Assembly (NCBI GenBank): GCA_902495155.1
Contig: CABUWD010000136.1
Location: 1-5,108 of the forward strand
Source of the DNA: an uncultured Collinsella sp.
Lineage (GTDB): Bacteria > Actinomycetota > Coriobacteriia > Coriobacteriales > Coriobacteriaceae
Direction: 5' to 3'
DNA length: 5,108 nt
The position numbers and the translations under genes are program-made. Below, one piece after another: positions 1-5,108 of this stretch. How positions within the stretch are numbered: the first letter of the stretch is position 1; the number at the start of each line of letters is the position of its first letter. The notes under the pieces were generated by a model that saw only the letters and a program-made list of their open reading frames with translations, was not told the origin of the DNA and ran no database searches.

Positions 1-594
1 GCGCAAGTTGACCTGGTAGCTACGGTGGCATTTAAAGAAGGTGGCATTTTGCGCCAAACGGTCCTCGACGCTGCGGAACGACTCGAGTGCCTCGATATCG
101 CGTCCGTCGCGCAGGTGGAAGACCACGTGCTTGTTGCGCGCCTCGGCATATTCGATGTCGGACAGGCGCAGGGCGTGGTAGCCAAAGGACGTTTTGATCA
201 CGAGCTCGTCGGTTGCCGCCGGGCGCATGCTCGAAAGCTCGTCGAGCAGCTGCGCCAGGCGTTCGTTAGTCACGGGCTTGAGCAGATAGTCGAAGGCGCG
301 GACCTCGTAGGATTCCAGCGCGAACTCGGGCGACGAGGTAAGGAACACCAGACGCACGGCGGTGTCGGCCTGGCGCAATTCGCGCGCGGTGTCCATGCCA
401 TTGACGAGCGGCATGATCATGTCGAGCAGGATGATGTCGGCGCGCGATGCGGCATGGCGGGCCAGCAGGTCCTCGCCACGCGTGACGAGCGCAACATCGA
501 CCGCCGTGCCCGTCTCGGTCGACCAACGGTCGATCATCCGGTGCAGTCTATCTAGAAAAGCGACGTCGTCGTCGCAGGCAATAATCTTGAGCAT
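1..594 (-). CDS. LytTR-family response regulator (3' end outside window)
   Basis: Two-domain DNA-binding response regulator, 198 codons visible. It starts MLKIIACDDD at the ATG complementary to 592-594, with a strong AAGGGGG ribosome binding site (complement of 601-607) six bases upstream. Residues 1-118 are a receiver domain: acidic pocket D8/D9/D10, phospho-acceptor D58 in IILLDMIMP, switch T86 in VFLTSSPEFA, and the conserved lysine K106 in FDYLLKP. From about residue 127 a LytTR domain follows (IEYAEARNKHVVFHL, then FFKCHRSYQVNL at the window edge). LytTR proteins bind DNA through beta-strands and usually control peptide signalling, bacteriocin, adhesion or transport genes. All phosphorylation residues are present, so it is probably an active two-component output, but no sensor kinase is visible. 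It diverges from the nad operon and I see no functional link. The family call is firm; the regulated process is unknown. Only the end of the LytTR domain is missing. Confidence 0.93.
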   Translation of the reverse strand, partial: MLKIIACDDDVAFLDRLHRMIDRWSTETGTAVDVALVTRGEDLLARHAASRADIILLDMIMPLVNGMDTARELRQADTAVRLVFLTSSPEFALESYEVRAFDYLLKPVTNERLAQLLDELSSMRPAATDELVIKTSFGYHALRLSDIEYAEARNKHVVFHLRDGRDIEALESFRSVEDRLAQNATFFKCHRSYQVNLR

Positions 595-801
595 TCTGAG
601 CCCCCTTAGTAGTTCGATTTTGCCACATTGGGCGCGGACCACTCGCGGGGGAGCGCCCGTTCGTGCCTCATGGTGCGCAACTCGCGCCGAGCGGTATTGC
701 GGTGGCGAAAGATGCCTCCTGCGCTATCGAGAGCTCGGCTATCCTCAGCTTGCCAGTTCGAAAATGGACCTGCCGCATGATTGAATCTTTATTTCAACTT
801 T
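595..801. other. Non-coding spacer between divergent genes
   Basis: Intergenic DNA between the response regulator and the nad operator. Apart from the response regulator's ribosome binding site (601-607), I see no convincing gene. The minus-strand promoter for the response regulator must lie here or nearby, but no -35/-10 pair stood out. A short GGGCGC/GCGCCC inverted repeat (630-635 and 653-658, 17-nt loop) would fall in the response regulator's leader RNA; it is weak evidence for structure in GC-rich DNA. Confidence 0.5.
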
Positions 802-845
802 ACACCTAGGTTTACAGCTGTCTTGTCAGCTGTAAACCTAGGTGT
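802..845. promoter_or_regulatory. Composite palindromic operator, probable NiaR site
   Basis: A perfect 19-bp inverted repeat: left arm ACACCTAGGTTTACAGCTG (802-820), 6-bp centre (TCTTGT, 821-826), exact reverse complement at 827-845. Each arm also contains two smaller palindromes, ACCTAGGT (804-811 and 836-843) and CAGCTG (815-820 and 827-832). The centres of the four small palindromes are 10, 12 and 10 bp apart, about one helical turn each, as expected for dimers binding side by side on one face. TTTACA occurs at 799-804 and 811-816, and TGTAAA at 831-836. The right arm fills the spacer of the nadA promoter, so bound protein would block RNA polymerase. The repressor gene niaR in the same operon makes NiaR the natural candidate. 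That pairing is inference; I did not match it to a published consensus. Confidence 0.75.
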
Positions 846-851
846 CATACT
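823..851 (+). promoter_or_regulatory. Probable sigma-70-type promoter of the nad operon
   Basis: TTGTCA (823-828, 5 of 6 to the TTGACA consensus) and CATACT (846-851, 4 of 6 to TATAAT) are separated by exactly 17 bp. The predicted transcript start is near 858, giving a leader of about 30 nt before the nadA ATG. The spacer coincides with the right arm of the palindrome, the layout of a promoter under repression. The start has not been mapped; the call rests on consensus match and position. Confidence 0.6.
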
Positions 852-886
852 AAAGCCCCAAGATTCGCCAAAAGAGAGGGGCCTTG

Positions 887-1912
887 ATGGCACAGAGCGC
901 GAACATGGATGCGTCGGAGCTTGCACGCGATATCGCGGCCGGCCTGGCATCGGCAGCGACGGCAACGGAGCGCGCGGCATTGGTGCCCGCAGAGCTCGTC
1001 GAGGCCATTCAGCAACTTAAAACCCAACGCGACGCGGTGATCCTGGCGCACTATTACGTGGCGCCCGAGGTCCAGGCTGTGGCCGATTACGTCGGCGACA
1101 GCTTTTACCTGGCAAAGCTCGCCAAAAGCCTGCCGCAGCAGACCATCGTGCTGTGCGGCGTGGAGTTTATGGGCGAGAGCGCCAAGCTGCTCAATCCTAC
1201 CAAGACGGTGCTGCTGCCCGAGCCGGGCGCGGACTGTCCCATGGCTCACATGGTCAAGCGCGAGACGGTCGACGCCGCCCGCGCCGAGTACGGTGACGAC
1301 CTTGCCGTGGTCTGCTACGTCAACTCCACGGTCGAGATCAAGAGCTGGAGCGACGTGTGCGTCACCAGCTCCAACGCCGTCAAGATCGTGTCCGAGCTGC
1401 CGCAGCAGCATATCCTGTTCATTCCCGACCAAAACCTGGGCCGCTTCGTAGCCGAGCAGGTGCCGCAAAAGCACGTCATCCTCAACAACGGTTACTGCCC
1501 GCGCCATCACATCATCACCGTCGAGCAGATCGTCGACGCGACGGAGGCCCACCCCGACGCGCTCGTGCTGGCGCATCCTGAGTGCAAGGCCGACGTCCTT
1601 GCCGAGGCCGACTACATCGGCTCCACCGCCGGCATCATCAAGTATGCCGAGGAGTCCGACGCGAGCGAGTTTATTATCGTGACGGTCCGCGGCGTGCTCT
1701 ACGAGCTCGAGCGCCGCTGCCAGGGCACCGGCAAGAAGTTCTACTTCCCCGCGGTGCAGCCCACCTGCGTCAACATGGATCTCATCACGCTCGAAAAGCT
1801 CGTGCACTGCCTGGAGACAGGCGAGGGCGAGGTGCAGATCGGCGTGTCGGGCGAGGCTGCCGATCAGGCCAAGCTCACGCTCGACCGCATGCTCGAGTAC
1901 GCAGCGCGTTAG
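887..1912 (+). CDS. nadA: Quinolinate synthase NadA
   Basis: Cytoplasmic [4Fe-4S] enzyme that condenses iminoaspartate with dihydroxyacetone phosphate to quinolinate, the second step of NAD synthesis from aspartate. The protein is 341 aa, close to E. coli NadA (347). The three cluster cysteines are C117 (GADCPMA), C204 (NGYCPRHH) and C294 (QPTCVNM), spaced 87 and 90 residues, matching the known family spacing. Other family motifs are HYY (55-57), GVEFMGESAK (91-100), YVNS (144-147), VTSSNAV (159-165), HPEC (230-233) and GSTAGII (245-251). The ATG at 887 is preferred because GAGAGGGG (874-881) lies five bases upstream; an in-frame TTG at 884 is too close to that site, and an ATG at 905 is a weaker alternative. 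Residues 1-40 are Ala/Glu-rich and poorly conserved. It is the first gene of the operon. Bound-cluster chemistry implies oxygen sensitivity, which suits an anaerobe. The identification is very secure. Confidence 0.97.
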   Translation: MAQSANMDASELARDIAAGLASAATATERAALVPAELVEAIQQLKTQRDAVILAHYYVAPEVQAVADYVGDSFYLAKLAKSLPQQTIVLCGVEFMGESAKLLNPTKTVLLPEPGADCPMAHMVKRETVDAARAEYGDDLAVVCYVNSTVEIKSWSDVCVTSSNAVKIVSELPQQHILFIPDQNLGRFVAEQVPQKHVILNNGYCPRHHIITVEQIVDATEAHPDALVLAHPECKADVLAEADYIGSTAGIIKYAEESDASEFIIVTVRGVLYELERRCQGTGKKFYFPAVQPTCVNMDLITLEKLVHCLETGEGEVQIGVSGEAADQAKLTLDRMLEYAAR

Positions 1913-1915
1913 AAC

Positions 1916-1950
1916 AATGTGGCATGAGGGACGCTCCCTTATGTCACATT
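1916..1950 (+). promoter_or_regulatory. Intercistronic RNA hairpin nadA-nadB
   Basis: AATGTGGCATGAGGGA (1916-1931), a CGC loop (1932-1934), then TCCCTTATGTCACATT (1935-1950). As RNA all 16 positions pair. The two departures from perfect complementarity are both G-U wobbles, tolerated in the plus-strand transcript but not in the minus-strand RNA, which suggests an RNA element of the nad mRNA. It begins three bases after the nadA stop codon and ends one base before the nadB Shine-Dalgarno. There is no downstream T-run, so it is not a standard terminator. Roles could be translational control, RNA processing or mRNA stability. Confidence 0.75.
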
Positions 1951-1951
1951 C

Positions 1952-1961
1952 AAGGGAGAGG
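1952..1961 (+). promoter_or_regulatory. nadB ribosome binding site, decides the start codon
   Basis: AAGGGAGAGG lies six bases upstream of GTG 1968 and is the only well-placed strong site for nadB. ATG 1917 has no site in front of it. ATG 1941 sits inside the hairpin with a GAGGGA nine bases upstream, itself in the paired arm. The first seven bases of this site (AAGGGAG, 1952-1958) are exactly complementary to CTCCCTT at 1934-1940. Confidence 0.75.
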
Positions 1962-1967
1962 ATTCCT

Positions 1968-3344
1968 GTGGAAACCAAGCAATACCCCGATATGGAGTGC
2001 GACGTCGTCATTGCCGGCTGCGGCGTAGCGGGCCTGTACGCGGCTCTCAACCTGCCGACGAGCACGCGCGTGATCATGCTCTCCAAGGGCGCGGTCGACG
2101 AGTGCGATTCGATGCTCGCGCAGGGCGGCATCTGCGTACTGCCCGAAGGCTCGGACTACGATGCCTTCTTTGAGGACACCATGCACGCCGGCCATTACGA
2201 GAACCGCCGCGAGAGTGTTGACATCATGATTCGCTCGAGCCGCTCGGTCATCAACGACCTGCTGGCCATGGGCGTGGATTTTGAGCGCAAGGCCGACGGC
2301 AGCCTCGACTTTACCCGCGAGGGCGCGCACAGCCGCCCGCGTATCGCCTTCCATGCCGACATCACCGGCAAGGAGATCACGACTAAGCTGCTCCAGGCCG
2401 TCCGCAAGCTGGACAACGTGCAGATTTTGGAGCACGTGGCCATGACCGACATCCTGACGGTCGTGCGCGATGGGGCCACGGTGTGCACTGGTGTCGTTGC
2501 CGTTTCCGTGGACGAGGACAACTCGGTTCGTCCCGCCGACGAGCTGACAAATGCCGCCGAGGGCGTGCATGCCGGCGAGCCGTTTAAGATCCATGCCTGC
2601 CACACGCTGTGGGCAACGGGCGGCATCGGCGGCGTATATGACCACTCGACCAACTACCCGCAGCTCACGGGTGATGCCTGCTACATCGCTCAGGAGCATG
2701 GTATTAAGATGGAGCACCTGGACTACGTGCAGATTCACCCCACGGGACTGTTCTCGCCGCAGCCGGGCCGCACCTTCCTGATCAGCGAGAGCTGCCGCGG
2801 CGAGGGCGCGATTTTGCTCAACGCCGCCGGCGAGCGCTTTACCGACGAGCTTCAGCCGCGCGATGTGGTCGCCGCCGCCATTCGCGAGCAGATGAAGCAG
2901 GACGGTACCGAGCACGAGTGGCTGAGCTTTGCCCCTGTCGAGCGCGACGTGGTGACTGGGCACTTTGCCAACATTCGCGCACGCTGCCTGGAGGACGGCC
3001 GCGACATCTTGGACGAGCCCATCCCCGTTACGCCCACGCAGCACTACTTTATGGGTGGCGTATGGGTCGATAAGGACGGCCGCACCTCGTTGCCCGAACT
3101 CTACGCAGCCGGTGAGACGGCCTGCAACGGCGTTCACGGCAAGAATCGCCTGGCTTCCAACAGCCTGCTCGAGGCGCTGGTCTGGGGTCGTCGCGCCGCG
3201 TGGTACATGCGCACCGGCGAGTCGCTCGCCGTGGAGCAGGCGGGCGATCCCGCGCTCGATGGCCGTCATCGCGCCCTGGGCGCCGACCCTCTGGCAATCG
3301 ATGATTTGGCCCGTGCCGCCGGCACGCAGGCCGTGGAGGAGTAG
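1968..3344 (+). CDS. nadB: L-aspartate oxidase NadB, short C-terminus
   Basis: FAD-dependent cytoplasmic enzyme oxidising L-aspartate to iminoaspartate, the substrate of NadA. From GTG 1968 it is 458 aa. The FAD-binding Rossmann motif is VVIAGCGVAG (G17, G19, G22), followed by LAQGGICV (50-57). Active-site motifs of the succinate dehydrogenase/fumarate reductase flavoprotein family are present: FTREGAHSR (E118, H121), VQIHPTG (H257), SESCRGEGA (273-281), QPRDVV (R298), TPTQHYFMGG (H359), and HGKNRLASNSLLEA (R394). Fumarate is a known alternative electron acceptor in this family and would suit an anaerobe. The E. coli enzyme has about 540 aa with a C-terminal helical domain beyond residue ~420; here only about 40 residues follow that point, so most of this domain seems absent. 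The end is not an obvious break, because the nadC ribosome binding site is built into the last codons. ATG 1941 and ATG 1917 are less likely starts. Confidence 0.95.
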   Translation: METKQYPDMECDVVIAGCGVAGLYAALNLPTSTRVIMLSKGAVDECDSMLAQGGICVLPEGSDYDAFFEDTMHAGHYENRRESVDIMIRSSRSVINDLLAMGVDFERKADGSLDFTREGAHSRPRIAFHADITGKEITTKLLQAVRKLDNVQILEHVAMTDILTVVRDGATVCTGVVAVSVDEDNSVRPADELTNAAEGVHAGEPFKIHACHTLWATGGIGGVYDHSTNYPQLTGDACYIAQEHGIKMEHLDYVQIHPTGLFSPQPGRTFLISESCRGEGAILLNAAGERFTDELQPRDVVAAAIREQMKQDGTEHEWLSFAPVERDVVTGHFANIRARCLEDGRDILDEPIPVTPTQHYFMGGVWVDKDGRTSLPELYAAGETACNGVHGKNRLASNSLLEALVWGRRAAWYMRTGESLAVEQAGDPALDGRHRALGADPLAIDDLARAAGTQAVEE

Positions 3345-3347
3345 ACC

Positions 3348-4208
3348 ATGAATCCCATTACCATGAAGCTCGTCGTCGATGATCTGATTCTGCAGGCTCT
3401 GCGCGAGGACATTACGTTTGAGGACGTGAGCACGGCGAGCGTGTGCCCCACGGCGCGTCCCGCTACCGTTGAGCTTATCGCCAAGGCCGACGGCATCATC
3501 GCCGGCTTGGATGTGTTTGCCCGCACCTTTGAGTTGCTGGATCCGCAGAGCTCGGTGCTGTTTGATGTTGCCGACGGTGACGAGGTTCACGCCGGCGACC
3601 ACGTGGGGCAGGTGCGTGGCGATGCACGCGTGCTGCTTTCGGGCGAGCGCGTGGCGCTCAACTACCTGCAGCGCATGAGCGGCATCGCTACCTACACGCA
3701 CAGCATGGCCGCGGCGCTCGAGGGCACCAAGACCGTGCTCGTCGACACGCGCAAGACCACGCCGGGCATGCGCGTGTTTGAGAAGGCGGCGGTCGAGATC
3801 GGCGGCGGCAGCAACCACCGCTACAACCTGTCGACGGCCGTCATGCTCAAGGACAACCACATCGATGCCGCCGGTGGCGTGACGCGCGCGATCGAGATGG
3901 CGCGCGCTCATGCGTCGTTTACCGCGACGGTCGAGATTGAGTGCGAGAACCTGGACATGGTGCGCGAGGCTGTGGAGGCCGGCGCCGACATCATCATGTT
4001 CGACAACATGACCCACGACGACATGGCTGCCGCGATTGAGCTTATCGCCGGTCGCGCCAAAACCGAGTGCTCGGGCAACGTGGACGCCAGCAATATCCGC
4101 GCGCTCGCCGACCTGGGCGTTGACTTTATTAGCTCGGGGGCGCTGACGCACTCTGCGCCGATTCTCGACCTCTCGCTTAAGCACCTGCGTCTGCTGGACG
4201 GTAAATAA
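3348..4208 (+). CDS. nadC: Nicotinate-nucleotide pyrophosphorylase (quinolinate phosphoribosyltransferase) NadC
   Basis: Converts quinolinate and PRPP to nicotinate mononucleotide, CO2 and pyrophosphate, the step joining de novo and salvage NAD routes. The 286 aa are typical of type II phosphoribosyltransferases of this family. An N-terminal open-faced sandwich domain (about 1-115) is followed by the alpha/beta-barrel. Motifs are GERVALNYLQRMSGIAT (99-115, with R101), DTRKTTPGMR (133-142, R135), KAAVEIGGGSNHRYNLS (146-162, H157 and R158), KDNH (168-171), EIECEN (196-201), IIMFDN (215-220, D219) and the phosphate-binding loop SSGALTHSAP (262-271). These correspond to the substrate-binding residues known from the M. 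tuberculosis enzyme. GGAGGAG (3335-3341), inside the end of nadB, is six bases upstream of ATG 3348; ATG 3363 is an unlikely alternative. Three bases separate it from nadB, implying translational coupling. Confidence 0.97.
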   Translation: MNPITMKLVVDDLILQALREDITFEDVSTASVCPTARPATVELIAKADGIIAGLDVFARTFELLDPQSSVLFDVADGDEVHAGDHVGQVRGDARVLLSGERVALNYLQRMSGIATYTHSMAAALEGTKTVLVDTRKTTPGMRVFEKAAVEIGGGSNHRYNLSTAVMLKDNHIDAAGGVTRAIEMARAHASFTATVEIECENLDMVREAVEAGADIIMFDNMTHDDMAAAIELIAGRAKTECSGNVDASNIRALADLGVDFISSGALTHSAPILDLSLKHLRLLDGK

Positions 4209-4753
4209 TGGACGCCCGCGAGCGTCGCCGTGCCATCATAGGCGTGCTCGAGCGAGCCAAGGAGCCCGTTTCGGGCAGCGCGCTTGCTCGTGAGGTGGGT
4301 GTGAGCCGCCAGATTGTCGTGCAAGACATCGCCCTGCTGCGCGCCGATGGGCACGATATCGTGGCCACCAATCGCGGCTACGTGCTGCAGGAGGCGGCGG
4401 GCAGCCCGGCTGTTCCCACGCGCGTGGTCAAGGTGCACCATAGCGTGGAGCAGGCAAGTGACGAGCTCACGAGCATCGTCGACGCCGGAGGCGCCGTTCT
4501 CAACGTGATCGTCAATCACCGCGTGTATGGCAAGATCACAGCCGATCTGGACATTCGCAACCGTCGCGATATCGAGCGCTATCTGGAGGGTATTGCCAGC
4601 GGCAAGAGTTTTCCACTGCTGACGGTGACAAGCGGCTATCACTTCCATCGCATCGCGGCGGAGGACGAGCAAACCCTCGACGAGATCGAGGCGATGCTCA
4701 AGGAGAAAGGCTACCTAGCAGACCTGATGCCCTACGAGGACGATCTATCGTAG
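4208..4753 (+). CDS. niaR: Niacin-responsive transcriptional repressor NiaR (HTH + 3H domain)
   Basis: DNA-binding repressor of NAD biosynthesis and niacin uptake genes, formerly YrxA; family members use niacin as co-repressor. The protein is 181 aa. Residues 1-60 form a winged helix-turn-helix of the HTH_11 type: helix pair SGSALAREVGVSRQIVVQDI (22-41) and wing IVATNRGYVL (51-60). Residues 72-175 form the 3H domain. H78 and E86 in VHHSVEQASDEL and H145/H147 in GYHFHRI match the spacing of the metal-binding His/Glu residues known from the Thermotoga maritima TM1602 structure; H104 in VNHRVYG is the remaining conserved histidine. The start ATG overlaps the nadC stop (TAATG, 4206-4210), so translation is probably coupled to nadC; no strong separate ribosome binding site is seen. 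As the last gene of the operon it should repress its own synthesis through the 802-845 palindrome. Family call secure; operator and ligand inferred. Confidence 0.93.
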   Translation: MDARERRRAIIGVLERAKEPVSGSALAREVGVSRQIVVQDIALLRADGHDIVATNRGYVLQEAAGSPAVPTRVVKVHHSVEQASDELTSIVDAGGAVLNVIVNHRVYGKITADLDIRNRRDIERYLEGIASGKSFPLLTVTSGYHFHRIAAEDEQTLDEIEAMLKEKGYLADLMPYEDDLS

Positions 4754-4763
4754 CCGACGCTGC

Positions 4764-4863
4764 AAACGCCCCTAAGCGGCAATCTGACGTTCAATCGTCG
4801 GTTGCGTACAAAAAGTACGCTTCCCTCCTCTTTCACGTCACCTTGCTCGCTTAGGGGTGTTTT
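4764..4863. repeat. Long complex inverted-repeat / structured RNA element
   Basis: Begins 11 bases after niaR. The outer stem pairs AAACGCCCCTAAGCG (4764-4778) with CGCTTAGGGGTGTTT (4848-4862), with one G-U in 15 pairs. GCAA (4779-4782) then pairs with TTGC (4843-4846) past a single-base bulge, and TGACGT (4785-4790) with ACGTCA (4835-4840). Inside sits a perfect hairpin GCGTAC-AAAAA-GTACGC (4804-4820). The remaining bases form an internal loop with the pyrimidine tract CCCTCCTC (4823-4830). The T-run after the outer stem (TGTTTT then CGC) is short, so this would be a poor intrinsic terminator, and the stem is far longer than needed for one. It may be a small RNA, a 3' UTR stability element or a non-autonomous mobile repeat. 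I do not recognise a named family. Confidence 0.7.
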
Positions 4864-4907
4864 CGCTGACGTGAGCTCAACCTGCGACGGTGCCAAATTA
4901 GTTATCC

Positions 4908-4957
4908 GCACAAAAAAGGAGGCCTCCGCGGCGATGCGGAGGCCTCCTTTTTTGTGC
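4908..4957. terminator. Bidirectional intrinsic terminator
   Basis: Perfect 22-bp inverted repeat with a 6-base loop (GGCGAT, 4930-4935). Arms are 4908-4929 and 4936-4957. Each has a GC-rich core GGAGGCCTCCGC or its complement, flanked by six A on the left and six T on the right, so a U-tract follows the hairpin on either strand. It sits between the converging niaR and ferredoxin genes, 36 bp past the ferredoxin stop codon, and should terminate both transcripts. GGAGGCCTCC inside each arm is itself palindromic. Confidence 0.93.
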
Positions 4958-4992
4958 ACGGTGTACTTTTGAGTGTGCAGGTGGGGGAGTTG

Positions 4993-5108
4993 TTACTCCT
5001 CGACGATCTCGGTGATCGCGCCGGCGGGGCAAGCGTCCTGGCAAGCGCCACAGGCGACGCAGGAATCCTCGTCAGCGACGGTAGCGACGTCCTGGAGCTC
5101 CAGAACGC
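4993..5108 (-). CDS. Ferredoxin, C-terminal part (5' end outside window)
   Basis: The last 37 residues and stop codon of a minus-strand gene. They contain CVACGACQDACPAGAI, the C-x2-C-x2-C-x3-C-P motif that binds a [4Fe-4S] cluster, preceded by a short acidic stretch VADEDS and followed by the acidic tail TEIVEE. This is typical of the second half of small clostridial-type ferredoxins of about 55-60 aa, which carry two clusters and act as low-potential electron carriers in anaerobes. The first cluster motif would lie beyond the window, so a single-cluster ferredoxin or the end of a larger iron-sulfur protein cannot be excluded. It converges on the nad operon. Low-potential electrons could in principle serve Fe-S proteins such as NadA, but nothing here shows a link. 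Confidence 0.88.
   Translation of the reverse strand, partial: VLELQDVATVADEDSCVACGACQDACPAGAITEIVEE

Noticed and set aside
630..658. GGGCGC/GCGCCC inverted repeat in the response regulator leader
   Set aside because: A six-base stem with a 17-base loop in GC-rich DNA is expected by chance.
25..784. Plus-strand open frames over the response regulator and the gap
   Set aside because: They oppose a clear receiver-LytTR protein on the minus strand and show no domain or ribosome site.
855..882. GCCCC/GGGGC pairing that could mask the nadA ribosome site
   Set aside because: Only 5 bp, and with the predicted transcript start near 858 most of the upstream arm would not be transcribed.
1917..1919. 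ATG 1917 as the nadB start (475 aa)
   Set aside because: Lies five bases after the nadA stop, at the base of the hairpin, with no ribosome binding site; the added residues do not resemble NadB.
845..2131. 428-codon open frame on the minus strand across nadA
   Set aside because: Same reason: a shadow of nadA codons, and its beginning overlaps the nadB start region.
1950..4184. 744-codon open frame on the minus strand across nadB and nadC
   Set aside because: Antisense to two unmistakable enzymes. Its His/Ala/Val/Gly-rich repetitive composition is the usual by-product of GC-biased codon usage, and it has no recognisable domain.
4732..4959. 75-codon minus-strand open frame across the terminator and structured element
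   Set aside because: It would start inside the bidirectional terminator stem and run through the inverted-repeat element into niaR; no known motif.

Overview
The window looks like chromosomal DNA from a high-GC gut Actinomycetota of the class Coriobacteriia, most like Collinsella. I infer this from codon usage, protein character and the nadA-nadB-nadC-niaR order, recognised from memory and not from a search. Its core is a complete four-gene operon for de novo synthesis of the NAD precursor nicotinate mononucleotide, ending in the gene for its probable repressor.

Layout. Positions 1-594 (minus strand) hold most of a LytTR-type response regulator, cut at its C-terminal end by the window edge. 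The gap 595-886 separates it from the divergent nad operon. This gap carries a 44-bp, perfectly symmetric operator-like palindrome (802-845) overlapping a good -35/-10 promoter (823-851). Positions 887-4753 (plus strand) hold nadA, nadB, nadC and niaR, tightly packed: 55 nt between nadA and nadB, 3 nt between nadB and nadC, and a 1-nt overlap between nadC and niaR. The nadA-nadB gap contains a 16-bp RNA hairpin directly in front of the nadB ribosome binding site. The region 4754-4992 holds a long complex inverted-repeat element (4764-4863) and a 22-bp perfect bidirectional terminator (4908-4957). The window closes with the C-terminal end of a minus-strand ferredoxin (4993-5108).

How the genes work together. 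NadB oxidises L-aspartate to iminoaspartate. NadA, a [4Fe-4S] enzyme, condenses it with dihydroxyacetone phosphate to quinolinate. NadC uses PRPP to make nicotinate mononucleotide. NiaR belongs to the niacin-responsive 3H-domain repressors, so the likely circuit is that niacin-loaded NiaR binds the palindrome and shuts off the operon, including its own gene, when salvageable vitamin is available.

The operon is recognisable, not a new system. The least explained parts are non-coding: the composite operator, the nadA-nadB hairpin with a competing anti-Shine-Dalgarno sequence, and the ~100-nt structured element after niaR. NadB also appears to lack most of the usual C-terminal helical domain. 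All functional statements rest on reading motifs by eye; no database or folding program was run.
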